DNA of 64,000 nt from positions 62,001 to 126,000 of the forward strand of contig JAMFRP010000019.1 in assembly GCA_026224775.1 (NCBI GenBank), in the 5' to 3' direction. A model generated the notes under the pieces. It was given only the letters and a program-made list of their open reading frames with translations, searched no databases and was not told the origin of the DNA. Within the stretch, counting starts at the first letter, position 1; each line of letters starts with the position of its first letter. Below are positions 11,001-19,063 of this stretch, piece after piece. Source of the DNA: Bacteroidota bacterium. Its GTDB lineage: Bacteria > Bacteroidota > Bacteroidia > Sphingobacteriales > Sphingobacteriaceae. The translations under genes were made by a program, and so were the position numbers.

Positions 11001-11526
11001 ATCACAACAAATTAATGTTCAGGAAACGCCGGTAATTACAGTTGATTCGGCCTTTTATGTGCTTCAGGGAGGCGAAGTTACTCTAAATGCAAAAGCCCCC
11101 GGCGATGGTTTTACTTACCAGTGGTTGCCTGCAACAGGATTGAGCAATCCTAATATATTAAACCCTTCTGCCAGCCCGGCTAATGATACACAATACATAT
11201 TAACAGTTACCGCTGCAGATAACTGTTCGGCTATTGCGCATGTAACGGTTAACGTATTGCTTAATATAGTTGTGCCAAATACTTTTACCCCTAACGGCGA
11301 TGGTATAAATGACTTTTGGGAAATTCAACACCTGGATAGTTATCCTAATTGCACCGTGCAAATATTTAACAGGTATGGCGAAAAGTTATATTATTCAGTT
11401 GGTTACCCAATTCCATGGGATGGGACGTATAAGGGGAGTAAAGTGCCATCGGGGACTTATTACTACATCATTGATCCTAAAAATGGGCGTAAACCAGTAT
11501 CAGGATGGGTTGCAGTAATAAGGTGA
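8017..11526 (+). CDS. Large secreted PKD-repeat protein with type IX secretion C-terminal domain
   Basis: 1169 aa, GTG start followed by a Sec signal peptide ending near HTHAQ (residue about 23). The first 400 residues resemble the IgGFc-binding N-terminal domain found in bacterial surface proteins. Several PKD beta-sandwich repeats follow (about 560-640, 645-730, 735-825 and more diverged ones), recognisable by repeated 'W.FGD' cores. The last ~90 residues (VPNTFTPNGDGINDFWEI onward) are the gliding-motility-associated type-B C-terminal domain, a type IX secretion signal. The next gene is a PorP/SprF homologue, the usual partner of type-B proteins. It is probably an adhesin or surface filament component; its binding target is unknown. 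Confidence 0.88.
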   Translation: MRILRSIAVTVIFILACLHTHAQGSTSKGTEFWTAYMANSNPPTGSTPSVMNLYITSDVNTSGTVAFENGSPSANFTVTANQVTILTMPTATYIANQGTSHYGIHITSLKPVAIYAHIFANSSSGATLLLPVNTLGKDYYSINYTQLADETAYSAFMVIATEDSTTVEITPTATLLDGTPANAAFSITLNKGDVYQGLANNDLTGTRVQSVSSGLNTCKKIAVFAGSTRIQIGCNEKDNSSDNLFQQVYPTASWGKNYITVPLSNRDYDVFRVILSTPNTNVTINGQLISPSQFTNGFYYTFNSSVPNIITADQPIQVAQYAVSQGNTPSCGNLPNDVGDPEMIFITPLEQTLDHVTLFSASNYKILNSYINVLIKTNAVSSFTLDGAAYTSFNPVPNDSTYSYTQIPVVNGPHTISASDGFNAIAYGFGIHESYGYAAGANLQNLNEFIALENPQTGGTQSNGCSGVDYNLQLTLPYKTTSIQWNFENGTTPYTDNNPIIADSLVQNNQTVYIYKYPKNPVVYTSGSYSVIATVFNPTADVCGSTENVELDFSVTDPPVAKFAVSLACLGDSTQFTDETTGVSTLKSWLWNFGDNQTSTLQNPTHKYLNPGNYNVSLTVMDVDSCTSVYDVPALHIDAKPVALFTASTPDCLNQTITFTDKSTTTDGTLATWIWDFGDGVKDTVTAKNTVIIHTYATTGIDTVKLIVTNSDGCSSLTYVQPETISPLPVVNFAMPDVCLAQGSATFTDESTIADSTASGFTYLWNFGDSNANSANPNTSTLQNPTHTYTAAAYYNVTLTVTSKYGCSVSKTQQFTVNGSNPVAAFSVENNNDLCSSTDVIFDDKSSVGFGNITQIVWYFDYNNNPTDTAVYTLATMPADKKYHHQYPLSNSVNPQSYDVRMVVYSGSSQSCANQVDTTITVNGNPSVTVSSIGNICQSADPVQIQVNTGVYTGTGVFSGPGVSSTGLFSPGQAGLGSHTINYVFTAANGCTYSTSQQINVQETPVITVDSAFYVLQGGEVTLNAKAPGDGFTYQWLPATGLSNPNILNPSASPANDTQYILTVTAADNCSAIAHVTVNVLLNIVVPNTFTPNGDGINDFWEIQHLDSYPNCTVQIFNRYGEKLYYSVGYPIPWDGTYKGSKVPSGTYYYIIDPKNGRKPVSGWVAVIR

Positions 11527-11596
11527 TGTAGATAGGCCGCCAATAAAATTGACATGATTATTACTTAGTTTATTAAAATATGCTAAAAAAATCATT

Positions 11597-11638
11597 TTAA
11601 TCGGTTTAACTGTACAATTAATCGATTCAACTGTATAA
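11597..11638. repeat. 21-bp tandem direct repeat upstream of the porP/sprF-like gene
   Basis: Two adjacent 21-base copies (11597-11617 and 11618-11638) share the pattern TTAATCGRTTYAACTGTAYAA and differ at three positions. They lie in the 277-base gap between the PKD protein and the PorP/SprF-like gene, about 165 bases before the latter's start. They could be a pair of regulator binding sites, but chance duplication cannot be excluded. The rest of this gap is AT-rich with no gene or palindrome visible. Confidence 0.5.
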
Positions 11639-11803
11639 TAAATAAAGGGAAAGTCTATATTCGTTTATTGAATCGCTTGTTTGTTTTTTGCAACAATGGT
11701 TTAAGGCAATTATCTACCTTCCTGAATGCTTATTATTTTATTTGTTATTTAATTCTTTTAAATGACAGCAATGTTATTTAGAGGGTGGCTATTTTTTGTA
11801 TAA

Positions 11804-12820
11804 ATGAAGAGAACTTTACTTGTATTAATTTTATTAATCTCATCTACAGTATTAGTATCGGCGCAGCAAAAGCCGCAATACACGCAATATGTTTTTAATA
11901 ACTTCTTATTAAACCCGGCACTCAGTGGTATTGAAAACTATACTGATGTGAAATTAGGGTATCGCAGCCAGTGGACAGGCCTGCAAGGCGCGCCAGTTAC
12001 AACCTTCTTCACCATAAACACCCCAATAGGTAGTAATTTTATTAATGGCGATGCCAGTGAATTGCCAACAGCAGGAGGGGAGTATCCGGGCAGCAGATCT
12101 TATTTGCAAAATTATGAGGCAGCAGAGCCGCATCATGGAATTGGGTTTACTTTGGTAAGCGATAAAGCAGGCCCTATAACTGCTACTAATATTGATGCAA
12201 CCTACGCCTATCATATCGGCCTAACCAGTTCGCTTAATTTGTCGTTGGGTGTAGCCGCGGGTGTTGCACATACAAGTTTAAATACATCAATATTAACTAC
12301 CACAACCGCCGATGACCCTGCGATTGATGATGCCAGCGGTGGCGTTTGGAGCCCTGATTTAAGTGTGGGTGTTTGGGCTTACTCGTCAAATTATTATGTG
12401 GGGGCTTCGGTGCAGCAGGTGCTGCCTGAAAAGCTTTATGCAGACTCGCGGAATACGGTTTATCAAAATAAAACAGTGCCTCAGGTTTTTTTTACAGCTG
12501 GTTATAAGTTTTTTATATCTGATGATGTTTCAGTAATGCCATCAATTATGTTGAAGGAAATTAATCCGGTGCCTTTTACTTTTGATGTTAATGCTAAAGT
12601 ATCTTTCAGGGATGTGTTTTGGTTAGGCGGATCATACCGTAAGGATGACTCATTTGGCATATTAGCCGGGTTCAATATCAACTCAACCATAAACGTTGGT
12701 TACTCATATGATATGACTACCTCAGCGCTTAACACTGTAAGTAACGGCACACACGAAATTGTATTGGGGATACTGTTAAACAACAAATACCAGGTTACCT
12801 GCCCGCAGCATACGTTTTAA
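11804..12820 (+). CDS. PorP/SprF-family type IX secretion outer-membrane protein
   Basis: 338 aa with a signal peptide ending at VSAQQ (residue about 22) and then the family opening 'KPQYTQYVFNNFLLNPALSG'. The remainder alternates like an outer-membrane beta-barrel and closes with a short aromatic end. PorP/SprF proteins help attach or export type-B C-terminal domain substrates at the cell surface; in SprF/SprB of Flavobacterium the pair is dedicated. The gene follows the PKD giant on the same strand, so the two likely form such a pair. It converges with rpoN over a long inverted repeat. Confidence 0.9.
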   Translation: MKRTLLVLILLISSTVLVSAQQKPQYTQYVFNNFLLNPALSGIENYTDVKLGYRSQWTGLQGAPVTTFFTINTPIGSNFINGDASELPTAGGEYPGSRSYLQNYEAAEPHHGIGFTLVSDKAGPITATNIDATYAYHIGLTSSLNLSLGVAAGVAHTSLNTSILTTTTADDPAIDDASGGVWSPDLSVGVWAYSSNYYVGASVQQVLPEKLYADSRNTVYQNKTVPQVFFTAGYKFFISDDVSVMPSIMLKEINPVPFTFDVNAKVSFRDVFWLGGSYRKDDSFGILAGFNINSTINVGYSYDMTTSALNTVSNGTHEIVLGILLNNKYQVTCPQHTF

Positions 12821-12828
12821 ACTAGTTA

Positions 12829-12900
12829 ATTAGAGACTGGAGATTAGAGGTTAGATTAGCCTAATCTCTAATCTCTAATCTCTAATCTCCAGTCTCTAAT
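12829..12900. repeat. Long inverted repeat of reiterated TAATCTC words between convergent genes
   Basis: A perfect 21-base inverted repeat (12829-12849 and 12880-12900) encloses further copies of the heptamer TAATCTC, which recurs about five times. It fills the gap between the porP/sprF-like gene and rpoN, so it could act as a bidirectional terminator, but it has no clear T-tract and its low-complexity structure is shared with other gaps in this window. Confidence 0.75.
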
Positions 12901-12906
12901 CTCTAT

Positions 12907-14382
12907 CTACAACTCCTTTCTTAACCTTGCAACCGGGATGTTCATTTGTTCACGGTATTTGGCTACGGTACGGCGGGCTATGTTGTAGCCGCTTTCCTTT
13001 AAAATATCAGTCAGTTTTTCATCAGCTAAAGGATGGCGTTTGTCCTCCTTGCCTATATGCTCTTCCAGTATTTTTTTAACCTCTTTGTTTGATACCTCTT
13101 CGCCGCTTTCAGTTTGAATCGCTTCAGAGAAAAAGGATTTTAAAAGATAAGTACCATGCTCTGTTTGTACATATTTAGAGTTGGCCACACGCGATACGGT
13201 AGAAATATCCATCGCGATTTTATCAGCGATATCCTTTAATATCATTGGCTTCAGATTTTTATCATCACCTGTTAAAAAGAAATCGTATTGATATTGCATA
13301 ATGGCGTTCATTGTTTTTAACAATGTTTGCTGGCGCTGTTTAATAGCATCAATAAACCATTTAGCCGAATCGAGTTTTTGCTTTACAAACTGTACAGCCT
13401 CTTTAAGCTTCCTGTCTTTTTGCGAAGCTTTATCATAATGCTGAAACATCTCCTGGTAAGAGCGGCTCACCCTAAGCTCAGGCGCGTTTTTTGAATTAAG
13501 GGTAAGTATAAGTACCCCATCGCTGTTAATGATATGAAAATCGGGTATTACCTGCATTTGCTTGGTGTTTACCTCGTTGCTATCGCCCGGTTTAGGGTTC
13601 AGCTTTAATATCTCATTCACCACACCACGCAATTCTATGGATGACATATTCAGCGATTTTTCCAGCTTGTCATAATGCTTGCGGGTAAATTCATCTAAAT
13701 AATGTTCAACCACATTCATGGCTTTCTTTATAATAGGATCGTTCGGGTCTTTACGGCGTAATTGTATCAGCAAACATTCCTGCAAGCTGCGGGCGCCTAC
13801 ACCCGGCGGGTCAAAGCTTTGTATAACCGCCAGCATTTCTTCAACTTCTTCATCCTCAGCCATCACATTTTGTGAGAAAGCAAGGTCGTCGGTTAATGAC
13901 ATGATAGGCCTGCGTAAATAGCCATCATCATCCAAACTACCGATGATCTGTTTACCTATCTGGAAATCTTTATCTGATAATGGGAGCAAATCAAGCTGCA
14001 TTTGAAGACTTTCGAAAAATGAGCTTTGTACCGCGATTGGTATCTCTTTGCGCTCATCTTCATCATCACCATTCTGGTCGTATCGCGAACCGTAATCGCT
14101 TACGGTATCTTCCTGTAAATAATCGTCAATGTTAAACTCATCCATTTCGCCCTTTTCCTCGTCGCCGTTGTAAGTGTCCTCATCAGGGTCGCGGTCGGGG
14201 TATTGTTCTTCGGGCTCATTTAAATTAGTTAAACTAAGATCTTCAAGGGCGGGGTTTTCCTCTAACTCTTCTTTAATACGTGTATCTAACGAAACGGTAG
14301 GCACCTGCAGCAATTTAATAAATTGTATTTGCTGAGGCGAGAGCTTTTGTAAAAGTTTTTGTTGAAGATTTTGTTTTAACAT
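12907..14382 (-). CDS. rpoN: RNA polymerase sigma-54 factor
   Basis: 491 aa, normal length. The N-terminal activator-interacting region is Gln/Leu-rich (residues 1-50), a long acidic linker follows (about 55-105, many Asp/Glu), then the core-binding domain and the DNA-binding domain. The RpoN box ARRTVAKYRE lies at residues 469-478, the diagnostic motif for recognition of the -24 element. The protein directs transcription from -24/-12 promoters and needs an AAA+ activator, none of which is encoded in this window. It is transcribed away from mscL, and the region upstream (14383-14533) is AT-rich. Confidence 0.97.
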   Translation of the reverse strand: MLKQNLQQKLLQKLSPQQIQFIKLLQVPTVSLDTRIKEELEENPALEDLSLTNLNEPEEQYPDRDPDEDTYNGDEEKGEMDEFNIDDYLQEDTVSDYGSRYDQNGDDEDERKEIPIAVQSSFFESLQMQLDLLPLSDKDFQIGKQIIGSLDDDGYLRRPIMSLTDDLAFSQNVMAEDEEVEEMLAVIQSFDPPGVGARSLQECLLIQLRRKDPNDPIIKKAMNVVEHYLDEFTRKHYDKLEKSLNMSSIELRGVVNEILKLNPKPGDSNEVNTKQMQVIPDFHIINSDGVLILTLNSKNAPELRVSRSYQEMFQHYDKASQKDRKLKEAVQFVKQKLDSAKWFIDAIKQRQQTLLKTMNAIMQYQYDFFLTGDDKNLKPMILKDIADKIAMDISTVSRVANSKYVQTEHGTYLLKSFFSEAIQTESGEEVSNKEVKKILEEHIGKEDKRHPLADEKLTDILKESGYNIARRTVAKYREQMNIPVARLRKEL

Positions 14383-14533
14383 ATATATAGATAGCGCAAA
14401 AATACATCAATTACCCTTAACTAAAAAATAAGTTCGGATAAGAGACGCCATGTTGTTAAAGACAAAAAGAAATAATTTGTTTGGTTGTTTACTTTAAAAT
14501 TTCCTAACTTCAATAAACTTAAAAAATCAATCT

Positions 14534-14944
14534 ATGTCTATTGTAAAAGAATTCAAGGAATTTGCCATGCGTGGCAGCGTTATTGACCTGGCAGTGGGTG
14601 TTGTAATTGGTGCGGCATTTGGTACCATAGTTACCTCTTTAGTAAAAGATATTATTATGCCGCCTATTGGTATTTTAACGGGTAAGGTGGATTTTGCCGA
14701 CAAGAAGTATGTTCTTGTAGATGCCGACCCTGTGCATAAAGCAGCAGAGGTTGCTATCCGTTATGGTAACTTTATAACTGTGGTTTTTCAATTTGTTATA
14801 GTTGCTTTTTGTATTTTTTTAGTTGTTAAAGGAATTAATTCAATGAAAAAAGAAGACGTACCAGCACCGGTTGCTGATCCGGAACCAACTAAAGAAGAAT
14901 TATTGTTAACCGAGATACGCGATTTATTAGCGAAGGGAAAATAG
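14534..14944 (+). CDS. mscL: Large-conductance mechanosensitive channel
   Basis: 136 aa. It has the MscL hallmark N-terminus (short amphipathic helix '[20 protein letters not shown]', then GAAFG in TM1), a periplasmic loop, a second transmembrane helix (about 82-102) and a charged C-terminal helix bundle segment. It forms a homopentameric inner-membrane pore that opens under hypo-osmotic membrane tension. The gene stands alone, with a clear terminator directly downstream. Confidence 0.97.
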   Translation: MSIVKEFKEFAMRGSVIDLAVGVVIGAAFGTIVTSLVKDIIMPPIGILTGKVDFADKKYVLVDADPVHKAAEVAIRYGNFITVVFQFVIVAFCIFLVVKGINSMKKEDVPAPVADPEPTKEELLLTEIRDLLAKGK

Positions 14945-14950
14945 TTTTTA

Positions 14951-14991
14951 AGAGCCAAGAAAGATTTCTCTTGCATCTTAGCTCTTTTTTT
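14951..14991 (+). terminator. Rho-independent terminator of mscL
   Basis: AGAGCCAAGA pairs with TCTTAGCTCT with one mismatch, and is followed by a run of seven Ts. It starts seven bases after the mscL stop. Confidence 0.8.
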
Positions 14992-15019
14992 ATAAACAGT
15001 TTAAAAAGTATAAAACTGT

Positions 15020-15106
15020 CGTCATTGCGAGCGAAGCGTGGCAATCCCCCAATATGCAGAACCGCTCTGTAAGTCGGGGGATTGCCACGCTTCGCTCGCA
15101 ATGACG
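15020..15106. repeat. Dispersed palindrome, family A (copy 1)
   Basis: A perfect 31-base inverted repeat (15020-15050 and 15076-15106) opening with CGTCATTGCGAGCGAAGCGT and closing with its complement, around a 25-base variable loop. Related copies are at 21429, 22364, 42057, 42452 and 62896. It lies between mscL and the convergent ChaN-like gene. Confidence 0.9.
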
Positions 15107-15126
15107 ATTTGTTTTTAGACAGTTTC

Positions 15127-16026
15127 TTAAAATGTCCTTGGTAACTTCGGGTCAGTCAGGATAATATAATCACCCATTTTATTGAATTTGCTCCAATCAG
15201 GATTAGTAAAACTATCATCCGAATAAACCGCGATGTTAATTATCCGAATTTTCGGATCATAATGCAATAGTTGCGCCGCTGCGCCCAACTTTTCTTCGCT
15301 ATGGAAACCTCCGTTTATTTGCAATATTTTATAATCGTGGTGAGTTTTAATGAATTTGGCTATTGACCATCCCATTGTTGCATCCCATAGGTTTTGTGCC
15401 TGGTACATTTGCATGCCTGGCATAGCACTGTGCCCACCCATAATTTGATCGAATTTTTCTAGATAAGGCCCCGTTGCTGTATCAATAGGCAAGGGTGGCA
15501 GATATGATTTACCTGTCGCATCTAACTGCTGCAGGCTGCTCAACCCTAAACGGTTAACCATATTGGTATAACGTGCGGGGGCATTGGCAGATATAACAGG
15601 TAATTTATTTTCTTTCGAGAATTCTATCAGCGGGCGGTAATCATCATAGTTAGGCCAAACGCGGGCATCTGTTTCAAAGTTTTTATCGCGGATAAGTCCG
15701 GCCAGGTATTCATTCAAAACCGTTTGACAGTCCGTCTCAAACATCTCCATAGATAGCGCGGTTTTTCCGGGATAATGCTCGGCGATCTTTTTCAATAGAA
15801 TATATTCAAGTTGGTGCCCGGTAGAATCATTATGTTCCTCGCCGAAAAACAGCACATCAGCCTTATTTATGTCACGAACAATCTCGTCGAGCGAGGTTGC
15901 CTTTTGTGTTTTGGTATTGAATATTTTATAATGAGTGGATAAGCTATCCTGGCAGATACCAAATAAAGGCGGAAATATTAAAAACAAGAAGCTTAGGGTT
16001 TTTATTGAAGGAGTTAAACGAGCCAT
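15127..16026 (-). CDS. ChaN-family (DUF399) haem-binding-like exported protein
   Basis: 299 aa with an N-terminal hydrophobic signal segment (about 7-25, ending FGICQ). The motif 'VLFFGEEHND' (about 55-64), 'SMEMFE' and the later 'QINGGFHSEEKLG' are characteristic of the DUF399/ChaN fold, seen in a Campylobacter haem-binding lipoprotein and in chloroplast RETICULATA-like proteins. A lipobox is not obvious, although a cysteine lies near the predicted cleavage site. The role may be haem or iron handling at the envelope, but for this clade that is only inferred. It is a single-gene unit. Confidence 0.75.
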   Translation of the reverse strand: MARLTPSIKTLSFLFLIFPPLFGICQDSLSTHYKIFNTKTQKATSLDEIVRDINKADVLFFGEEHNDSTGHQLEYILLKKIAEHYPGKTALSMEMFETDCQTVLNEYLAGLIRDKNFETDARVWPNYDDYRPLIEFSKENKLPVISANAPARYTNMVNRLGLSSLQQLDATGKSYLPPLPIDTATGPYLEKFDQIMGGHSAMPGMQMYQAQNLWDATMGWSIAKFIKTHHDYKILQINGGFHSEEKLGAAAQLLHYDPKIRIINIAVYSDDSFTNPDWSKFNKMGDYIILTDPKLPRTF

Positions 16027-16133
16027 TAAATTGAAATTGGTAACAATTTGTTAATGAAACCTTAAAAGAAATAACACTTTTGTGCAAATAAGGTTGTTTA
16101 ATTTTATGAACTGATATTTTAAAAAATAAAGAT

Positions 16134-16349
16134 ATGACTAATTCAATCTTAGAAATAACGGAAAGCGAATATTTAATCAAACTTAACAGGGGTAATTTTA
16201 ACCTCTCGTTTATAAGAAGCTTGTTGAAAATGGTAGAGGTAGCAAATCCTTCCGAAGAAGATGATTTTGTTGCCCCTGAAAGGCATTTGTCTGCTAATCA
16301 GAATCATTCATCAGAGCCTGATTATTTCAGTTCGCTGGAAGAGAAGTAA
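16134..16349 (+). CDS. Small hypothetical protein (71 aa)
   Basis: An ATG at 16134 opens a 71-codon frame with no signal peptide or membrane segment. The N-terminal half (ITESEYLIKLNRGNFNLSF) could form strands or a helix, and the C-terminal half is acidic and Ser/Asn-rich, likely disordered. It is divergent from the ChaN-like gene and is followed by a good hairpin terminator, which supports it being a real gene. I do not recognise a family. Confidence 0.55.
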   Translation: MTNSILEITESEYLIKLNRGNFNLSFIRSLLKMVEVANPSEEDDFVAPERHLSANQNHSSEPDYFSSLEEK

Positions 16350-16382
16350 TTCTCGCTGTTAAAAGATCGCCATAAACAAAAA

Positions 16383-16415
16383 AGACGCCCCGGTTTTCGG
16401 AACGTCTATTTTTTT
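16383..16415. terminator. Hairpin terminator between convergent genes
   Basis: The stem AGACG...CGTCT with an inner CCG...CGG pairing is followed by eight Ts on the plus strand. It serves the 71-aa gene and, because As precede the stem, possibly the convergent TPR-like gene as well. Confidence 0.7.
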
Positions 16416-16427
16416 GTTTGATAAATT

Positions 16428-16979
16428 TTAGAATTGCCTGAACCCGCCTCTTACCACTTGTTGCTTATCCATCTGGGCCATTTGGGTCTTCATCATTTTT
16501 ATCTGTTCGGTAAGCAGTTTGTTTTTGTCGTCTTTCGCGGCTTCCTGCAAATACATCTGAGCTTCGCGCTTATTGCGTTTAGCCATTGATATACCGGCAA
16601 GACTTATTTTAGCCAATGCGATATTGTGCGACATTTTCATGCCCAGTTGTAATGATTTCTTGAAATATTTTTCTGATTTCAAAGGTGCTTTGCGCGATTC
16701 AACCAAGCCAATTAATAGGTTATAGTAACCCCATTGGCTTTTATTTAATTCCTTTTCGTAATCTTTAATTTTTAAAAGCCATAGCTCGGCCTTATCGCTT
16801 TGTTCTTTACGCAAAAACCATTGCGATATAATCATGTTTTCATTAAAGAAAAAGCTAAGCAATACAATGCCGCCTAAAAGTAATACCAGGATACCCCACC
16901 ACCATGAGCCTGTTGCACAAAGCGCTACGGCTCCGCCAAAAAACACACATGATATTATTAACCTAAAAATATTTGACAT
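16428..16979 (-). CDS. Membrane-anchored TPR-like protein of unknown function
   Basis: 183 aa. Residues about 4-45 form two closely spaced transmembrane helices. The remainder is helical, with a repeat pattern of about 34 residues (for example YYNLLIGLVESRK...AEKYFKKSLQLG and IALAKISLAGISMAKRNKREAQMYLQEA) suggesting three or four tetratricopeptide-like hairpins facing the cytoplasm. The C-terminus is rich in Met, Gln and Lys. I recognise no specific family; a scaffold role at the membrane is a guess from the architecture. It is divergent from ung. Confidence 0.65.
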   Translation of the reverse strand: MSNIFRLIISCVFFGGAVALCATGSWWWGILVLLLGGIVLLSFFFNENMIISQWFLRKEQSDKAELWLLKIKDYEKELNKSQWGYYNLLIGLVESRKAPLKSEKYFKKSLQLGMKMSHNIALAKISLAGISMAKRNKREAQMYLQEAAKDDKNKLLTEQIKMMKTQMAQMDKQQVVRGGFRQF

Positions 16980-17052
16980 AATTTGTAATACAATAAATTG
17001 AGTGCAAATATCCGTTTATTTGCACGTTAAATCAACAACATAATTAATATTT

Positions 17053-17730
17053 ATGGCGATAGATATGGAGCCTTCGTGGCTTAAAGTTTTAGAAGCTGAA
17101 TTTGATAAAGAATACATGGTTAAACTAAGGCAATTCCTTAAACAAGAAAAGGAATCGGGCCAGATTATTTACCCAAGAAATGCAGATATTTTTGCGGCTT
17201 TTAATAAAACACCTTTCGATAAGTTGGAGGTTGTGATCCTGGGGCAGGACCCTTACCATGGCGCTAATCAGGCACATGGACTTTCTTTTTCTGTTCAAAA
17301 AGGTATTCCTATACCAAGGTCTTTATCAAATATCTATAAGGAATTAACAACCGACATCCCCGGGTTCCAGATCCCATCCCATGGTAATTTATCTGAATGG
17401 GCTGAGCAAGGGGTATTACTATTGAATGCAAGTTTAACTGTACGCGCGGCAACAGCAGGCTCTCATCAAAAACAAGGTTGGGAAACCTTTACAGATATGG
17501 TGATCAAAACAATCTCGGATAAGAAAGAAGGAATTGTATTTATACTTTGGGGAGCCTTTGCTCAAGCCAAGGCCGAGTTGATCGATCAGAAAAAACATTT
17601 CATAATCAAATCACCGCACCCTTCACCATTTTCTGCAGATCGAGGCTTCTTCGGCTCCAAACCATTTTCAAAAACAAACGAAATACTTCGGAAGGAAGGG
17701 AAAAAGGAAATTGATTGGCAAATACATTGA
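17053..17730 (+). CDS. ung: Uracil-DNA glycosylase, family 1
   Basis: 225 aa. The catalytic water-activating motif GQDPYH is at residues 64-69 (Asp66), and the DNA-intercalation motif HPSPFSADRGF lies near residue 186. These are the two signature loops of family 1 UDG, which excises uracil from DNA to start base-excision repair. An in-frame ATG at codon 5 is an alternative start. It converges with the Lrp-family gene over an inverted repeat. Confidence 0.97.
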   Translation: MAIDMEPSWLKVLEAEFDKEYMVKLRQFLKQEKESGQIIYPRNADIFAAFNKTPFDKLEVVILGQDPYHGANQAHGLSFSVQKGIPIPRSLSNIYKELTTDIPGFQIPSHGNLSEWAEQGVLLLNASLTVRAATAGSHQKQGWETFTDMVIKTISDKKEGIVFILWGAFAQAKAELIDQKKHFIIKSPHPSPFSADRGFFGSKPFSKTNEILRKEGKKEIDWQIH

Positions 17731-17732
17731 GA

Positions 17733-17798
17733 AGAGAGTCAAGATACAAGAGTCAAGATAAAAAATATGCAGTGTGCTTATCTTGATTCTTGACTCTT
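17733..17798. repeat. Inverted repeat of reiterated AGTCAAGA words
   Basis: Two copies of GAGTCAAGATA (from 17736 and 17751) face a right arm with TTATCTTGATTCTTGACTCTT (17778-17798). It fills the space between the convergent ung and Lrp genes and belongs to the same structural class as the repeat at 12829, but uses a different word. Confidence 0.65.
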
Positions 17799-17813
17799 AC
17801 CTTTTGATTCTAA

Positions 17814-18284
17814 TTAGTATTCCAACGGAACTATCGGTTCCTTTTTGCTGGTTGACATGATCATCATGGTTTGAAAAGTTTTAACCACACTAATGCGGCT
17901 GATTTTTTCCATGATCAGTTGTTCATATGATTTAATGTCGCGTACATATACTTTTAACAGAAAATCGCACTGCCCGGTTACGTGGTGACACTCAGTTACC
18001 TCGGGGATATTCTGTATTTCATCAACAAAAGTTTGTATGGTATTTTTCTGGTGAAAATCCAATGAGATCTGGATAAAAGTTTTAATTCCCAGTCCCAGTT
18101 TTTCTTCATCAACCAAAGCATGGTAGCTTTTAATGTATTCGGCATTTTCCAGCTTGCGTACACGTTCTAAGGTAGGGGCGGGCGACAGTCCTATCTCGTT
18201 TGAAAGTTGAAGATTTGTAATACGTCCATTCTCCTGCAAAATCTTAAGGATTTGCAAATCTATTTTATCGAGTTCAGCTGCCAT
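17814..18284 (-). CDS. Lrp/AsnC-family transcriptional regulator
   Basis: 156 aa. The N-terminal winged HTH (about 5-55, 'LDKIDLQILKILQENGRITN' then a recognition helix with the conserved 'GLSPAPTLERVRKLE') is followed by an alpha/beta RAM ligand-binding domain with 'VTECHHVTGQCDFLLKV'. Such proteins form octamers and respond to amino acids. The target and ligand are unknown. Its start lies about 130 bases from that of the divergent DtxR-family gene. Confidence 0.92.
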   Translation of the reverse strand: MAAELDKIDLQILKILQENGRITNLQLSNEIGLSPAPTLERVRKLENAEYIKSYHALVDEEKLGLGIKTFIQISLDFHQKNTIQTFVDEIQNIPEVTECHHVTGQCDFLLKVYVRDIKSYEQLIMEKISRISVVKTFQTMMIMSTSKKEPIVPLEY

Positions 18285-18369
18285 AATGGGTGCAAATATA
18301 GATTTTAGTTATCTCACAAAATAAAATTTTTTGAAAAAAGGTTTTCACGAAAGCATATTTTTTATTGTT

Positions 18370-18395
18370 ATAAATTTAGACAAGTCTAAATTTAT
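18370..18395. promoter_or_regulatory. 26-bp palindromic operator upstream of the DtxR-type gene and mntH
   Basis: Two perfectly complementary 12-base arms (18370-18381 and 18384-18395) read ATAAATTTAGAC and GTCTAAATTTAT with AA between them. The right edge is 17 bases from the ATG at 18413, so the site overlaps the expected promoter/leader. Its length and position are those of a DtxR/MntR metalloregulator operator, suggesting metal-dependent autoregulation of the regulator-transporter pair. Confidence 0.8.
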
Positions 18396-18412
18396 TATTA
18401 GCTTTGCTTAAA

Positions 18413-19063
18413 ATGAATACATTAGCCGAAGAAAACTACTTAAAATCTATCTACCATTTGTCGCTTAACACTCAAAATGTAAGCACAAACCAGTTAGCCG
18501 CTTTGTTAAATACCAAGGCAGCTTCGGTAACGGATATGCTTAAAAAACTGGCTGATAAACAGCTTATAAACTATGCCCGTTACCAGGGCGTGAGTTTATC
18601 CGCCGCTGGCGAAAAGATAGCCTTGCAGATCGTCCGTAAGCATCGACTTTGGGAATATTTTTTGGTGGAAAAATTGAACTTTAAATGGGATGAGGTACAT
18701 GAAATGGCCGAAGAGATGGAGCACATATCATCCATGGAACTGGTTGATCGCCTGGATAAGTTTATGAATTTCCCTAAATATGATCCGCATGGCGACCCGA
18801 TACCTGATAGCGATGGTAATTTTAAGGCGCACGAGCTTAAACCAATAGCCAGTATTGAGGTTGGTGGAAGCGGGATTATTTCGGGTGTGCGCGATCATTC
18901 AGCCGGGTTTTTACAGTATCTCGAAAAACAACAACTCACCATCGGTAAAAAAATTAAAGTGACAGAAATTAATGAATACGATAACTCTATGATATTACAA
19001 GCTGACGATAAGAAAATACATATTAGCCGTGAGGTAGCCAACAATTTATTAATTGTGATATGA
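18413..19063 (+). CDS. DtxR/MntR-family metal-dependent transcriptional repressor
   Basis: 217 aa from the ATG at 18413 (a TTG nine bases earlier is less likely). The order is N-terminal winged HTH (about 1-65), a dimerisation and metal-binding domain with 'RKHRLWEYFLVEKLNF' and the E/H-rich 'EMAEEMEH', the typical 'FPKYDPHGDPIP' stretch (about 123-134), and a C-terminal FeoA/SH3-like domain. Its stop overlaps the start of the Nramp gene by four bases (ATGA), implying translational coupling, and a 26-bp palindrome precedes it. Manganese is the likely co-repressor because of the neighbour, but iron is possible. Confidence 0.9.
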   Translation: MNTLAEENYLKSIYHLSLNTQNVSTNQLAALLNTKAASVTDMLKKLADKQLINYARYQGVSLSAAGEKIALQIVRKHRLWEYFLVEKLNFKWDEVHEMAEEMEHISSMELVDRLDKFMNFPKYDPHGDPIPDSDGNFKAHELKPIASIEVGGSGIISGVRDHSAGFLQYLEKQQLTIGKKIKVTEINEYDNSMILQADDKKIHISREVANNLLIVI

